Shown here: positions 49,558 to 60,520 of the stretch, in pieces
Numbering within the stretch: position 1 is the stretch's first letter
Layout of the letters: every line of letters starts with the position of its first letter
Assembly (NCBI GenBank): GCA_905182985.1
Contig: CAJJDN010000121.1
Span: forward strand, 242,172-306,171
Direction of reading: 5' to 3'
DNA from: Paramecium sonneborni
Lineage: Eukaryota; Ciliophora; Oligohymenophorea; Peniculida; Parameciidae
Length of the DNA: 64,000 nucleotides
Notes under the pieces: generated by a model
Database searches by the model: none
What the model was told of the DNA's origin: nothing
What the model saw: the letters and a program-made list of their open reading frames with translations, nothing else
Made by a program: the position numbers and the translations under genes

Positions 49558-52500
49558 TCATACATCATCTAAATCCCAACCTGATTATATATTTTCCCCT
49601 TGATCTTATTATTATTAAGCCCATGGATCTATTTCTTCTAATTCATCATCTATTTACAACTAATCTTAACTTAGTCTTTCTACATTCTGTATTTTTATAT
49701 TGTTTTACTATTCTTAATTCTTAACATTATCATCAAATTACATCTCAGGAGTTTATTCTTCAAATTATTAATCTTAAATTTATTATTATATTTTATTATC
49801 TCTTTCTTACTAATTCTATGATTGGTTATTAATATTCTGTTAAGCAATTTCTTAATTACTATTATTCTCTTAGATTACTTAAACTTATTAATTTTCTGCT
49901 TCATTTTCAAAATCAATATCATCATCAACATCCCATTGATTAACTTATTCTTCATCTGGATTTTCAATTTAATTGCTAATTTATTCTTCTATAACATTTT
50001 AATTATCAATTTATATTTAATTTATTTTGACATTAAATTATAAAGGTTATTAAACCATTTAAAAACCTTCATCTTGATCATATATTATTTTATCATAAGA
50101 TTTTCGTTCTGAAAATAAGGGTTGTTTTGAGATCTATTCTTAAACACCTAAATCTTAACAAGAAGGAGATAGATCACATTATGATGGAATATTCCTTTAT
50201 GAATTAAAATCAATATTATAATTAATTTCTAATTAATTAGAAGAATTAATAACCATTTTTAATAGATCTCCACATTTAGGTTTTTCATTATGTGGATTGA
50301 AAGCTTCTTATTCAAATATATTTTTCTCATTAATTTAATTATCAACATTCAAATTTTAAATTGGCTCAACTATAATCTAATATTCAATTTCTAACTACTC
50401 TTATTCTTTATTAATTTAATCATCTATTTCAACTTCTACATTTTTTTATTATACATCTTCATTATTACTCTCTTAAACTTCCAACTCATTATCAAAATTG
50501 TCCTCTTCTTAATCAACAATATACTATTATTATTAACAAGTTATATTTTCCATTATTTGTTCTTCTTACTAATGACTTTTATCATGTATTTATTATTTAT
50601 TTTCTAAATTAACTTATAGATCAATATCTTAAAATAATTAATCTTAATTATCTTTATGTTCTTTATCATTTTCTTATAATTATTCTTGGCTTTTTTATTA
50701 TTCTATTTATGATTATATTTATGGTTCTGGTTCTATTTCTTAATTTTGAAATTCATTTGATTATTCCTCTAAATTTTATTAAACTTAATTATATTCTTCC
50801 TATTCATCTTCATTATCATTATTATCCTAATTTTATTCTTATTCTTAATAATTATTTTGATTATCACTTTTATTTAAATCTTCATCACTATTATTTTATT
50901 CATCATCATTGTTTTCGCTAAATTGTTGTTGTTCTTCTTAATTTTCTTATCCATGATTAAATTCTTCATTAAAATTATTTACTTAATCATTTTCTTAAAT
51001 TTCATAATTTTATTCTTAATAACTTGATGATTTTTAATCTTCATTATTTTTTTAAGTTTCATACTCATCATTTTAATTTTAAGAATCTACTTGTGAAATT
51101 TAACTATCTCTTTATTATTCAATTGCTTCCTCATAATCTTATTGACTATCTTATAAGTTTTAATTATCAAAATTATTTTAATCCACATAAATTTCTTAAG
51201 CTTCATAATTTTGATCATTTTATGATGCGTTTACTGATTAATTTATTGATTCATCTACTGACTCATCTTATTATAATTATTATTCTTAATCTTGATATTT
51301 ATGATGATTTTTCTGATATTCTTCTTAAATATTTTTTTACTGATATTCTTCTAAATTATGATTTTACTGATATTCTTAATTTAATTTTAAATCTTAATTT
51401 TCGATATAATCTTCAATATTTTCATAATTCTCATTATCTTCTTCCTCATAATTTTGTAATAAAGCTTCATTTTCTGATTGTATATCTTAATCTTTTTCTA
51501 CATCCTATTACCATTCTTCATCTCTATTTAGTTCTTCTTATTCTTCTTCTAATGATTAATTATTTTAATAATTAATTTAATTATCTGACTATTTATTTGA
51601 TATTTGATCATCGGATTAGTAATCATTAATTTATTATATTTCATCTTAAAAATCAGAGCCTTCATCTACTTATTTTTCATAATCTTGCTATTGAATATTT
51701 TATCCTTAATTTAATTAAATATTTTAATATTCATTAGTATTTTCTTACTAAATATTATTAATAATATAAACATACTTCTTAAATATCAACATTAAGACTA
51801 TCTTCAAATTCCCAAGCTCCATCTTCTCTCTATGCTGCATTTCCTTCATAATCTATTTATCTTAATTCATTTATTGCTCTTTAAGAATCTTCATCAACCT
51901 ATAAATTTTATTCGCTAACTTTCTCTTCTTCATCTGAAAATTTCCTTTTTTCAATTGAAATTTATTCTTCTAGTTCTTATATTCTTTCTTATCTTAAATA
52001 TTTTTAAGTATTACTGAACAGCATTTTAAAAGTTTTTCTAATATTCTGTATCAACTAAACACATCTATAATTAATGCATCTATTCAACTTATGCCTCTTA
52101 TTTATGTTATTATTATAACATTCTAACTCCTATTTCTTTTAATTAATATTTTAATTCATGATTTTCATTTCGATATTAAATCATTTGTAACTCCACTATT
52201 AAATTATTCAATATATTACATTCATCATATTTTCTTTAAAATGAATCATCCAAATCCCATCCTTTATCCTCTTACTACCAAATATCATTACCATCACTTT
52301 TCTATTATCTATTTAATTCCTCATTCAAATCTTAAATTTATTATTCTAAAAGCAATATTTATGTTTCTTTATTTTCTAAATTAATAAGTACTGCTTTCTT
52401 TTCTTCTTAAATAACTGTTAAATATTGTTCTAATTTTATCATACTTTATTTTTCAACATAATTTTATTAATTTGCTTTTAGTTAATCAACTTCTTGTTAT

Positions 52501-53855
52501 AATGACTTTATTTATTAAATTAACTCAAATTTCTCTTTATTAAATTCTTTTTTCAAAATAATTAATTAATCCTAAAGTTCTTAGATTTAATTCTCTTTTT
52601 CTTAATTCTAATTCTGAATTCTTTCATTTTCTTCTATTAATTTATCTTCAGAAATTCTCAACTATTTAATTATATATTAACTTGATTAGTGTTCTTCTTT
52701 TAATTCATCTAATTCTTCAACTTACTACATCAATTAAATATTATCTTATTAGAGAATGCTGATTTATTTCAACTATTAAAATGTTAACTATTATGCACTT
52801 TATATTAAATCATTATATTTTGTATTATGATAGTTCTTAAATTATTCAATTTGATTTGTAACTTATTTTTTCAATTCTTATTTTTTAAAAGTTTTTAACT
52901 AGTTTTAAATTTTTGGAATCTCTACTTTAATCTTTTCTTTAACAATTTAATATTTTGATTAATATTTTATAAACTAGTTTTTGTAATATTCAATTTCTTA
53001 TTACATTTGTTCAATATTGTCTTCATAATCATTTATTTATTTTTCTTAAGTTTCTATTAATTTAGTAATATCATTATTTAAATTTTCATTCTCTTTACTT
53101 AATTTACAAATGATTTCTTGATGATTATCATGAGGTTCAATAAGTTCAGACAATTTAAATAATTATTTGGTTTCCTTTAATTATTTATTAAATTGTTCTT
53201 TTTCTATTGTGAATAGTTTTATTTTATCTTCTAATTCTGCTTTTTGCTCACTTAATTCATTTTCAGCTTAAATTCTTCTAAGTTTTAATTAATCTTCTAG
53301 TTCAGATCTAATTTATAATAAAGCATACTTTTCAAACTCCAATAATTTCTTCATATCAATAACTTGCTAAACACTTGCAAAGACTTTACTATTTTATGTC
53401 TTCTCTTATGTAATATTAATATTAGTTTATCCACTATTTTAAGATCCAAATATATTTTAAAAGGTTTACTTAATTTTTTAAGGTGCACTTTCTTTAATTA
53501 GTTTTTCAATAGTTTAAGTTTATTAAACGGTATTTGTAAATTTTCCCCACATATCTACTTATTCTAATGATTTTTATTCATCTTATTAAAATTTTTATTG
53601 TAATTCTTCTTTTTTATTGACTTCTGTTGTAGATTAGGCAAAATCATCAATATCATCATCAATTTCCCAATCGTTCTTTTTTTCAGATTAATTTGGGTTA
53701 TTTCTAGAATTGTTTAATTATTATGGTTGTTGATCTTAACTTCCCCCATCAGAATGGAAATCTTCTTCCTCAATATTCCAACCTTCTTGAGACTTTTATT
53801 ATTACTCTATATTATCATCGTTCTCAACTTTCGTCCCTAATCCAGCAAAACTCAT
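49558..53855 (-). CDS. Large coiled-coil protein with acidic-tryptophan motifs
   Basis: Two introns (22 and 28 nt) give 1415 residues. It starts MSFAGLGTKVEND and has an acidic head with GWNIEEEDF and DWEIDDDIDDF. An about 600-residue coiled coil follows (residues 130-690), with GWDLDDSF inside and AWEFEDSLNVD after it. Next is an extremely Gln/Asn/Glu/Asp-rich low-complexity tail of about 600 residues. The protein closes with WDVDDDIDFENEAE and, at the extreme end, GWDLDDV-stop. Repeated short W-x-(hydrophobic)-(D/E)-(D/E) motifs resemble the acidic tryptophan motifs that bind coat subunits such as delta-COP, so a Golgi tether or coat-linked role is possible (inference). Plus-strand open runs at 49822-50043, 50709-50921 and 51024-51575 are shadows of its repetitive tail. 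Confidence 0.8.
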
Positions 53856-53993
53856 TATAAATTATTATTTATTATTATAAACAATTATAAACACGTAATT
53901 AGAAAATCAATCTTTTGAGTAGAATTGATTTTAATTCATTTTCTAATTTCTTTCTCTATATTTTCTTAATAATATGATTTGCAAAATTCCTCT

Positions 53994-54206
53994 TCACTGC
54001 ATTAATTAATATAAATTATATTATTGATCTATGCATTTATATTGTGTTTGATGAGAATACAATTCCGTTATAGCAATGTGAAACATTCCTGCTACCATAT
54101 ACTATAAGCTCATTATAACTAAGGATCTAATTTAGAATTTGTGTCCATTTCCAGCTTTTATTAATGCTTACTCCACTGTTAGTACATCTACATATCTAAT
54201 TGGCAT
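53994..54206 (-). CDS. Truncated MFS/SV2-like amino-terminal fragment
   Basis: A 70-codon frame starting MPIRYVDVLTVEQALIKAGNG followed by a hydrophobic segment (SLVIMSLQYMVAGMF). The VDxxLxxAGxG lead-in to the first membrane helix is typical of SV2/organic-solute MFS transporters. The frame stops at TGA 53994-53996. A second frame continues for about 20 codons to 53936 without recognisable splice sites. The 11 missing transmembrane helices are nowhere nearby, so this is a fragment or relic, or a very small unrelated membrane protein. It lies between two solid genes, 42 bp downstream of the coiled-coil gene. Confidence 0.4.
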
Positions 54207-54248
54207 AATAAATGTTTATAATTAAAAAATATAAAATAATTTTAAAAA

Positions 54249-54943
54249 TCAATGCTTTACTGCAGTTCTTTTTTCAACTATACCATCATATCTTAAAACT
54301 AACTCTTTATGTTATTCTTCCTCTACTTTTAATTCAATTAATTTTTTCTCTAACACATTTTCCAATTAACCTATCAATTATTCATATTCTTTTTGCATTT
54401 ACATTATTTCATTATCAGTTTTCCTATTCACTTATTACAATATAGCTTATCTTGTTTAATTATGAGCTAATTTCCTCCATTTACTAAATATTTAACTTGG
54501 AAATCGCTATCTTTTTTATATACAAAATTTTACTTATAATATTTAGCTGCATAAAACTTCATACTTCTGATATATTTTTAATATTTCACTTATTTTCTAA
54601 ATACTTTAAATACTCTTTATTGTAAATTCTCCATATAAAGTTTTCTTGCAATTGAATATCCTATTCGAAGTTTATGTTATATATCTCCTTTTGTTTTTAT
54701 GTAATCTAGATTTCAATCTTAATTTATACTTTTAAACAAGTTTTCAAGAGTCAACAATTCTTCTTAAGTTTAATTATATCCATCATCAACCATTGTTAAA
54801 TTTCCTGAATACATTTCCTCTGTAAATTTTCTGCATTACTCTAAGTAGGCCTAAACAGTTTTTTCAGACCATTCATCCAATAATGATTTATTTTTCTTTG
54901 TATACTCATATAGCACTTTTGTTTTTAATTGAGTTGTGTCCAT
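54249..54943 (-). CDS. Small coiled-coil protein, unknown
   Basis: Two introns (24 and 23 nt) leave 215 residues. It starts MDTTQLKTKVLYEYTKK. The middle contains repeated basic-aromatic helices (KVFRKQVKYQKYIRSM; FSKWRKLAHNQTRQ) whose FxKWRKLA form resembles the Sfi1/centrin-binding helix style. The last 60 residues are a coiled coil (QMQKEYEQLIGQLENVLEKK). The unspliced frame also stays open for much of the gene, so splice choice rests on matching the MDTT frame to the FSKWRKL frame. A basal-body role is a guess only. Confidence 0.65.
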
Positions 54944-55122
54944 TAACGATTAATTTAAATAACTATTAATTAATATATATAATTTAAAAAAAAATGTAAA
55001 TCACATTGATTATTGAATTTATTTATGAATTCATTTTTATTCAAATTTAGCAACACCTTAAGAGTATTCTTTTGCTATCTAACTTAAAATTCTCTTTTAT
55101 TTAAATGCTAAACCTTAATAGT

Positions 55123-56058
55123 TCAAAAATATTTAATACTTTCACTTGGAGCACAAGTTTTAATTCTTTCTAAAGCTTCTTATGTTGCTTCAATCAATTT
55201 ATCAATACTAAATACATCCTTCTTACATTATTCAAGTCTTTATTTTGATGTAATTTCAACAGGACTTTTATTAATTATTTTCATTATAGATTCATAATGA
55301 ATTTGTAATTATTCAGTTTCTTTATCTAATTATTGTATAAACTTAGTTATTTTATCTTAAACTCTCACTTCATTAAGTTCCATTAAATCATTATTTTAGT
55401 TCAATACTTTTTCTAAAGTGAAAATATTTTATTCAAAATCTCTTCTTGAACTTTCACTTCTATCAATATTCTTTTAATTGAAAGGTGATAATTTACATGA
55501 TCTAATTTATTCTTAAATTAATTGAATTACATATACCAGATAAAATTAATAATGCATCTTAAAATTCATTATCTACCTACATTTCTTAAATAAAGGCTTA
55601 AGTATCTTATAACTGAAGCAATTTCTAATCTCTACTAATCCAACTAACAAAAAATTAGTTTAATTTATTAACTCTATTTTGTTCATTCATAGTTTCATAA
55701 AATGAAGAACTACTTTAACATTTGATTTAATTGAGTTTTTCAACTCTATTTTAGTTTTATGCTATACGAGATGTTAACCAGGATGTAAATTTTTCATTTT
55801 TTTCCTTTCTTAATTAATATAAACTCTATACTCATTGATAATAAAATCTAATCCTCTTTGAATACGATCACATTATTGATTTTTAGCTCTTCTTTATTCT
55901 TTCATAATCTAGATTTGTCTTTCTAATTTTTTCATTTATTTTTCATAAGTTGGTTGATAGTTGGCTTACCAATCAATAGATTGATGAAATACTTCTAGGA
56001 GTTCTAATTTAATGCAAATAGTTATTGAAAATGCAAGAAATATAAGTAAATATTTCAT
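55123..56058 (-). CDS. Secreted coiled-coil protein, trichocyst-matrix-like plan
   Basis: Two introns (23 and 25 nt) give 295 residues. Signal peptide MKYLLIFLAFSITICI, then continuous helical heptads with a few scattered cysteines (NQQCDRIQRGL; RSCKLSPF; LEQCKKDVF; IKTCAPSES). The size, signal peptide and all-helical content match the general plan of ciliate secretory-granule proteins and of the gene at 7604-9056, but there is no diagnostic signature, so the class is inferred. Confidence 0.72.
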
Positions 56059-56145
56059 TTTATTTTCGTTTTTTTATTAATATTATTCACACTTAATTAT
56101 TAATGGAAAAATAAATAATTATTATTCATTTATTAATTAAAATGA

Positions 56146-57977
56146 TCATTGCCCACATTCGAATTTGAATTCACAGTTTTTAATCTCAGTTCCATCTTTA
56201 TTTGTGGCAGTTGCATAAATACAAGTATTACCAAATAAAAGAGTAACTTTTACTGTCTTATCCTCTACAGATTATAATGGTTTTCCAATATCTATACACA
56301 ATTCCCCTAATTATTACACTCCTATTTCATCAACAAACTCTACTTCTCTTTTTTCAGTTACATAGAAAATGATTCTCATTATTGTTTATCTAGATCTAAC
56401 TGGACAATATATTTTAGTATGAACTTCATCACATCTAAATGTTTATAGTAAATATAATAATACCCTACAGCATCTCCTTTTCTTACAAATGCATCAAATA
56501 CATCCTCACTAAATTCTTCTCCTTCTATTATTACTTTTTTCTTAATAGGATGTCTCTCTGGATCAAAAGTTGTTAATGTATTTATTCCATAAGTTTTCTT
56601 AGCTATTCTACTTGTAATTGATCTTGGACTTAAACCAAATAAACAAGCTCCTCTTATTACTGAAACTTATGGTCTTCTTGGTACTAAAATTTAAATTGTA
56701 TTATTTTCGAATCTTTTTATAATTTCTTGCTTCAAGAATGGAGATTCACTAAAACCTCCAACCATAAATATAAAGTTTACTTTTTCTTTTTTCTGTTCTA
56801 CTTAAACTAATAATTAAGCAACCTTATTTTTAATATTTTCAAAAAGTGTTTAAAAGAAAGAAGCCATAAGTGCTGAAGGAATTTCAACATTAGATAAGCC
56901 TTTTAATTTAACTTGATATTCTGAAGGATGTTTTTAATTATGTTCTTTAACTAATTAAGATAATTTATTTGTATTTAATTCTTCTCCCAAATATGAAAAT
57001 TTGATCATACATTTTTCATCTTTATTACCTTTAAATTTCCTTTTAAGAATTTCAAAATCTCTTAAAATGTCTAAACGAGCAATAGCATTTAATTGATATG
57101 ATCTAAATAATTTATCTCCTAAGAACTCCTTTAGAAATTCTTCAAAATAGAGATCAACATATTTAGATCCCCATTCACAACCACCAGAAGATGGTATTAA
57201 TTCATTACATAGAAATTTTTCATTTGGCTCGCATAATAATTTATGTACTGTTATATCAACAGTACCACCTCCACAATCTAATACCATTACAACCGAATGT
57301 TTTGCCATTTATTCTTTTAATGTTGATTCAGCATCTTCTCTACATTGAATAGATGCACCTTCTGGTTCTAAACAAAGCAATAAATTTGGAGAATTTATAT
57401 GATCTACTATACCTGCTTCAACTGCTGCTTTTCTCATAAACTATTTATGTTCCTCACTCCATAAAGCTGGAACTGTTAATACCCATCTGATTTTAGTAGG
57501 TATTACTTTTCCTACTTATTCTTTTAATTTAGAAATTGCTTTATTGCTTATATATTTTAATGTTTCTCTTATTATCATCATCAATGGCAATTCACGATTA
57601 TCTAATGATCTACCTTAATTATGCATATGATACAAATGCATTTTATACTTAGAATTTTATAATTATTTTATACATTTTAAAACAAATGGGCTGTTTCACC
57701 ATCATCAATCATATTTGCATATTTTTAAAGTGCTTAAGATCCAAATTCTATAAATTAACCATTATTATCAAACAGAATAGCAGTTGGAGTTTTTTGATCA
57801 TCTGAATCATCACATGGATTGAAAACCTCTATTCTTGGTTTGCCTTCTTTATCTAAAATTCTTGGAGCTAATCCAAATCTAAAAATTTATTACTCTCATA
57901 TTATACCCTGAAGCTCCAGTCCCAAAATCTATTGCTATAACATGAGTAAATGCTGTATCGTCTTTTAATAAAGCCAT
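56146..57977 (-). CDS. HSPA12-type Hsp70-family ATPase
   Basis: Three introns (57879-57906, 57648-57673 and a 29-nt one near 56440) give 582 residues. Hsp70/actin-fold motifs are VIAIDFGTGASGFG (phosphate 1, spanning intron 1), LDCGGGTVDITVHKL (phosphate 2), FMVGGFSESPFLKQ (adenosine motif) and PRRPQVSVIRGACLFGL. The wording VLDCGGGTVDIT and LLCLEPEGASI is typical of HSPA12A/B, a divergent Hsp70 branch with a degenerate substrate domain. There is no DnaJ-style EEVD tail. The function in ciliates is unknown. The stretch 56955-57308, open in the standard code, is simply an exon part of this gene. Confidence 0.9.
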
Positions 57978-58047
57978 TTTTATTAACTGTAAATTATGAT
58001 TTAAATTTAAAATATAAAAACTAATGTTTTAACAGCATAATTTAAAT

Positions 58048-58896
58048 ATGAAGAATAATTATGCCAAAGAAAATTACTAAAAACCTTCAGATTATTTAGA
58101 TGGAACATAAGAAGAATTAAAAGGAAAAATTAAACTATTGATGAATAAATTGTAATTAACTAAAAAAGAAAAAGAAAATTTATCTAAAGAAAATTAAAAC
58201 TTATAGAATGAAATACTATAAATGTAATCCCATCTCAGATGTATGGTATCTGGTTTTTCTAATACCAGTATTTCATTCCCTATGGCAAATGAATTAAGTA
58301 ATTCTATTGCAGAATTTTATAAATGTGAATGTTTCGATATATTTTTCGATGTGTTGACTTAAGAATTAAATCTAAAAGGCATTATTTATTTCTTTTCCAC
58401 TTCCATGATTCGAATAGATAAAATCATTTAAGATTACTTTTAGCCACTCTTCAAAAATATTATGCAGGTAATACTATTATATTATTTTTAGGTTGGATGT
58501 TTCAATAATATAGATGGTCCAATTATAAATGTGATGAGAAAATCATTTTAAGGAAATTATAAACCAATTTATTAAAAGTGTATACAAAATTAAGCATCTA
58601 TCAGAATAGAATTATTAAAATACTTAAAACTAAATAACAATGATTAAATCGAAGCTTTCTTTAACAAATTGTCAGAAATTATGTTCAATTGCTACATTAG
58701 TGATCCAACATTGACATTCGATATTCAATCTATTGGATAGAAGGTAACTTTTAATTAATCAAAACATGATCCAATTGATGGATTTATTAAGAATAAAGAA
58801 GAGTGTATAATCTTAATGCCAGCAGTATACAAAAATCACGAATAAATGGCTAAATCTTTAGTGCTATCCTATACATATTAATTAGAAAACAATTGA
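58048..58896 (+). CDS. Unknown protein, coiled-coil start
   Basis: One 24-nt intron (58468-58491) gives 274 residues. Residues 20-70 are a coiled coil (LKGKIKLLMNKLQLTKKEKENL). The rest appears globular (FYKCECFDIFFDVLTQEL; FFSTSMIRIDKII; CIILMPAVYKNHEQMAKSLVLSY). No signal peptide or membrane segment. No family was recognised. It is divergent from the HSPA12-like gene, with about 70 bp between the start codons. Confidence 0.7.
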
Positions 58897-58923
58897 AAGT
58901 TATAAAATAATTAAAAGTATCAA

Positions 58924-59260
58924 TCATTCTTCATTTATTTAATCTTAAATTATAATTTAATCTTATTCTTGTTGCTAATTCATTTGATGCACTAATTCCT
59001 CTTTATCTTCCTGCAAAACTTAAAATTGTGACTATTCTTGATTTTCATTCTCTACTTTTCATAAGTATGGTGGCGATATTGAATTGTTGGTTACTCTATT
59101 TATTTATTTAAGTTTCTCATATTATTATCCAATTTTTCTATTAAATCAATTATTTGCTTTTTATTTTGAACATAGCATTATGTACAAGCACTATTTTATT
59201 CTTGTATCAAATATGAGAACTCTAATATTTTAGTATTAGAATTAGAAAAATTAAAAGAGT
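58924..59260 (-). pseudogene. Possible frameshifted coiled-coil gene fragment
   Basis: A minus-strand frame opens at about 59260 without an ATG and reads coiled-coil-like (NKKQIIDLIEKLDNNMRNLN). It then loses frame at an A4 run and resumes one base out of phase as VENENQEQSQFQVLQEDKEE, ending at TGA 58924-58926. One extra A at the homopolymer would restore a single frame. This could be a sequencing indel, a hidden intron or a decayed gene. Confidence 0.35.
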
Positions 59261-60180
59261 TTGTTCAAAATCTTTACAGTTAATATCCTGGTTATAAAAT
59301 TTTAAATATTTTGGCTTTTATTATGCTGAATTACTTAATGATTATCTATCTGAAATAAAAATATTTGGCTAAGTAGTTTTAAGAGAGGATGAAGTTTATA
59401 AAAATTTTCAAAAATCTAAAAATTGATCTTTACTCAACCAAAATAACATATTTGATGGTAAATCTAAATAATATGTAAATAATTAAAAATTAAAATAATG
59501 CATAGGATTTCTTTAAGGTGGATTAATTGATGTTAGATGATTTAATTCTAAATGGTATCAAAGATTATTATTCAAGAATGATAAAATAATTTATCATGAC
59601 TGGATAATCTAATTTTTTAGAAAAGTTCAAGAAGGTTTGATTTCTAAATAAGGATTTTTTGAGTGAATATTGTGGTAGAAATTTTATTTGAAAAAAATCA
59701 ACTCAATGCATAAATTATATTATCAATCTAAGAAGAAAACTAAATTATTATGATTGTTGATAATTAAAATAAAATTGTAGGATTAAGTTAAGAATTTTTT
59801 GAAATTGTTGAAAGTACTTAACATTAAATAGAATTAATTTATCGAAATCAAATTATATTATTGTAAAATTATATTATGCTGAAGACAAATAAGTAAATAT
59901 TTATATGAAGGCTGATTTTACAAATCAAACAAAAAATATTTTATCAAGTTTAATAGTAAAATTTATTTTACATTTTATTATTTGTGTGTTTTTGCTTTGA
60001 TATTTGTTTTAATGTCTGTTATTTTTCTATTTTATATCATCAATCCTTTTTTAAAAAAATAATACTATATTGCTAAAAGATATCTCTATTAATAACCTTA
60101 ATTGACTTTGTTTCTTGATGATGCTTTTGAAAGATTAGCTAGATCAGTTAGGCAAGATCAATAAATTATGGCATGATAAT
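59226..60180 (+). pseudogene. Decayed tandem copy of the PAS-like membrane protein
   Basis: Frame-shifted fragments match the intact gene that follows, in the same order. FGFYYAELLNDYL corresponds to LTFAYAELCNDFL of the intact gene. LNGIKDYYSRMIKQFIMTGQSNF corresponds to PKGIQEYHEEMILNFLRTGESNF, and IMIVDNQNKIVGLSQEFF to LIVDSNLYIVGLTKGFL. A hydrophobic stretch follows (LIVKFILHFIICVFLL). TGAs and frameshifts separate the blocks and the 5' half is missing, so it is a degenerating paralogue lying head-to-tail upstream of the intact copy. Confidence 0.75.
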
Positions 60181-60520
60181 CATATTTTTTTTAATGATTT
60201 GTTATTTAAGACGAATGAAATTATCTGTAATATAAACAAATAATTATTAAATTTATAAAATATATTTAAAATGAAAAAAATTCCAACAGATTGCTTTTAT
60301 CATGAAATTTATATTTATAGCTTTTTTATTTTAGTTATTAATTTTTTAAGTTTTTAGAATCTTCTAAAGATGTCTCATATGATATATAAATAAACAATGA
60401 TTTAATTTTGTAATTTAAACTATTCTTTAATAAGGGGTGAGTAATAAATTTTACAATATAAATTCAATTTAATTAATCTTCATTATATTGGTATTTCTTT
60501 TTCCCTATTATAAATAAATA
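60181..60520. other. Intergenic, 5' flank of the PAS-like gene
   Basis: About 340 bp of AT-rich spacer between the decayed copy and the intact gene. Nothing recognised. Confidence 0.55.

Noticed and set aside
51024..51575. A 183-codon plus-strand frame open under the standard code
   Set aside because: It is the antisense of the repetitive Q/N/E/D tail of the 49558-53855 gene; its His/Leu/Phe/Ile-only composition is a mirror artefact.
56955..57308. A separate 117-residue actin/Hsp70-like protein
   Set aside because: It is a TAA/TAG-free stretch inside the HSPA12-type gene and continues in frame on both sides once TAA and TAG are read as Gln.
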